DNA of 64,000 nt from positions 186,001-250,000 of the forward strand of contig NW_027327637.1 of assembly GCF_047675955.1 (NCBI RefSeq). The letters run 5' to 3'. The translations under genes and the position numbers were made by a program. Origin of the DNA: Chlorocebus sabaeus. Lineage: Eukaryota; Chordata; Mammalia; Primates; Cercopithecidae. This document shows positions 63,852 through 64,000 of this stretch, in pieces; positions within the stretch are counted from its first letter, which is position 1; every line of letters starts with the position of its first letter. The notes beneath the pieces were generated by a model that saw nothing but the letters and a program-made list of their open reading frames with translations, made no database searches and was not told the DNA's origin.

Positions 63852-64000
63852 AAGCTTTCTGAGAAACTGCTCTGTGTTCTGTTAATTCATCTCACAGAGT
63901 TACATCTTTACCTTCAAGAAGCCTTTCGCTAAGGCTGTTCTTGTGGAATTGGCAAAGGGATATTTGGAAGCCCATAGAGGGCTATGGTGAAAAAGGAAAT
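63852..64000 (+). repeat. Partial alpha-satellite monomer at right edge
   Basis: The last HindIII-phase boundary is at 63852. The remaining 149 bp run to the GGAAAT after the A-box-like element and are cut by the window end, so the array continues to the right. Confidence 0.9.

Larger units (their letters stand above)
1..64000 (+). repeat. Alpha-satellite array, 172-bp monomers, head to tail (Chlorocebus-like)
   Basis: Seen: the same 172-bp unit recurs from the first to the last base, always in the same orientation. HindIII-phase anchors fall at 60, 232, (404), 576, 748, 920, 1092 and so on to 63508, 63680 and 63852. There are 369 monomers between 60 and 63508, with a net deficit of only 20 bp against 369 x 172. 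Most monomers differ by a few substitutions. No unique sequence, Alu, L1 or strand switch interrupts the array. Known: the unit resembles primate alpha satellite (CTCACAGAGTT core, GGATATTTGG block, A-box-like element), and alpha satellite makes up simian centromeres. From memory, the consensus and the HindIII periodicity match African green monkey alpha component. Inferred role: centromeric or pericentromeric chromatin; kinetochore activity cannot be judged from sequence. Species is less certain than family, as other guenons also have 172-bp monomers. Confidence 0.97.

Noticed and set aside
1..64000. CRISPR array
   Set aside because: The repeat is regular, but there are no unique spacers between repeats: the whole 172 bp is the repeat.
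1..64000. Bacterial or viral origin
   Set aside because: The unit matches primate alpha satellite, and no genes of any kind are present.
1..64000. Dimeric (about 340-344 bp) higher-order structure
   Set aside because: Adjacent monomers do not alternate between two types, and several duplication offsets are odd numbers of monomers (9, 11, 23, 29, 31, 37, 47, 65).

Overview
The whole 64 kb window is one uninterrupted, head-to-tail array of a 172-bp satellite monomer, all in one orientation. I see no protein-coding gene, RNA gene, mobile element or unique DNA. From a HindIII-phase anchor at position 60 to the equivalent anchor at 63508 there are 369 monomers; with the partial ends the window holds about 372. 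The monomer is primate alpha satellite: it shares with the human family the core 'CTCACAGAGTT', the 'GGATATTTGG' block and an A-box (pJalpha)-like element. As I remember it, the consensus, with one HindIII site per 172 bp, is essentially the classical African green monkey (Chlorocebus) alpha-satellite component. The best reading is an (active or flanking) centromeric array of an Old World monkey, most likely Chlorocebus; a related Cercopithecus guenon is the main alternative.

Layout. Monomers differ mostly by single substitutions and there is no fixed higher-order repeat. Shared variant combinations show a patchwork of nested multi-monomer duplications. 1-7.8 kb is repeated at 11.18-17.2 kb, and the left copy carries an extra internal 1,719-bp tandem duplication. 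An 11-monomer repeat (1,892 bp) lies at 7.9-11.35 kb, a 6-monomer repeat (1,032 bp) at 16.2-18.3 kb, a 12-monomer repeat (2,064 bp) at 21.8-26.0 kb, and a large, nearly identical 26-monomer tandem duplication (4,472 bp) at 24.7-33.7 kb. 33.7-38 kb is more mixed. 38-54.4 kb is a mosaic of three related blocks with spacings 4,986, 5,330, 3,954, 6,362 and 10,316 bp. 54.4-60 kb has more private substitutions and looks older. 60-63.45 kb holds a 9-monomer duplication (1,547 bp).

Each consensus monomer carries the same small set of sites: one HindIII site, three A/T-only runs of six (TTAATT, ATATTT, AAATAT), two short hairpin-capable dyads with 5-nt loops (AGCCTT/AAGGCT and AGCCC/GGGCT), and a pJalpha-like A box. 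No perfect CENP-B box was seen; a recurrent variant reaches 8 of 9 core bases. Register is kept strictly: the net length deficit over 369 monomers is 20 bp, fully explained by 20 one-base deletions, 18 of them at one site in one variant lineage. All short open frames are by-products of point changes that remove stop codons in the satellite. Every stretch longer than 300 bases without a gene, that is the entire window, holds this satellite.
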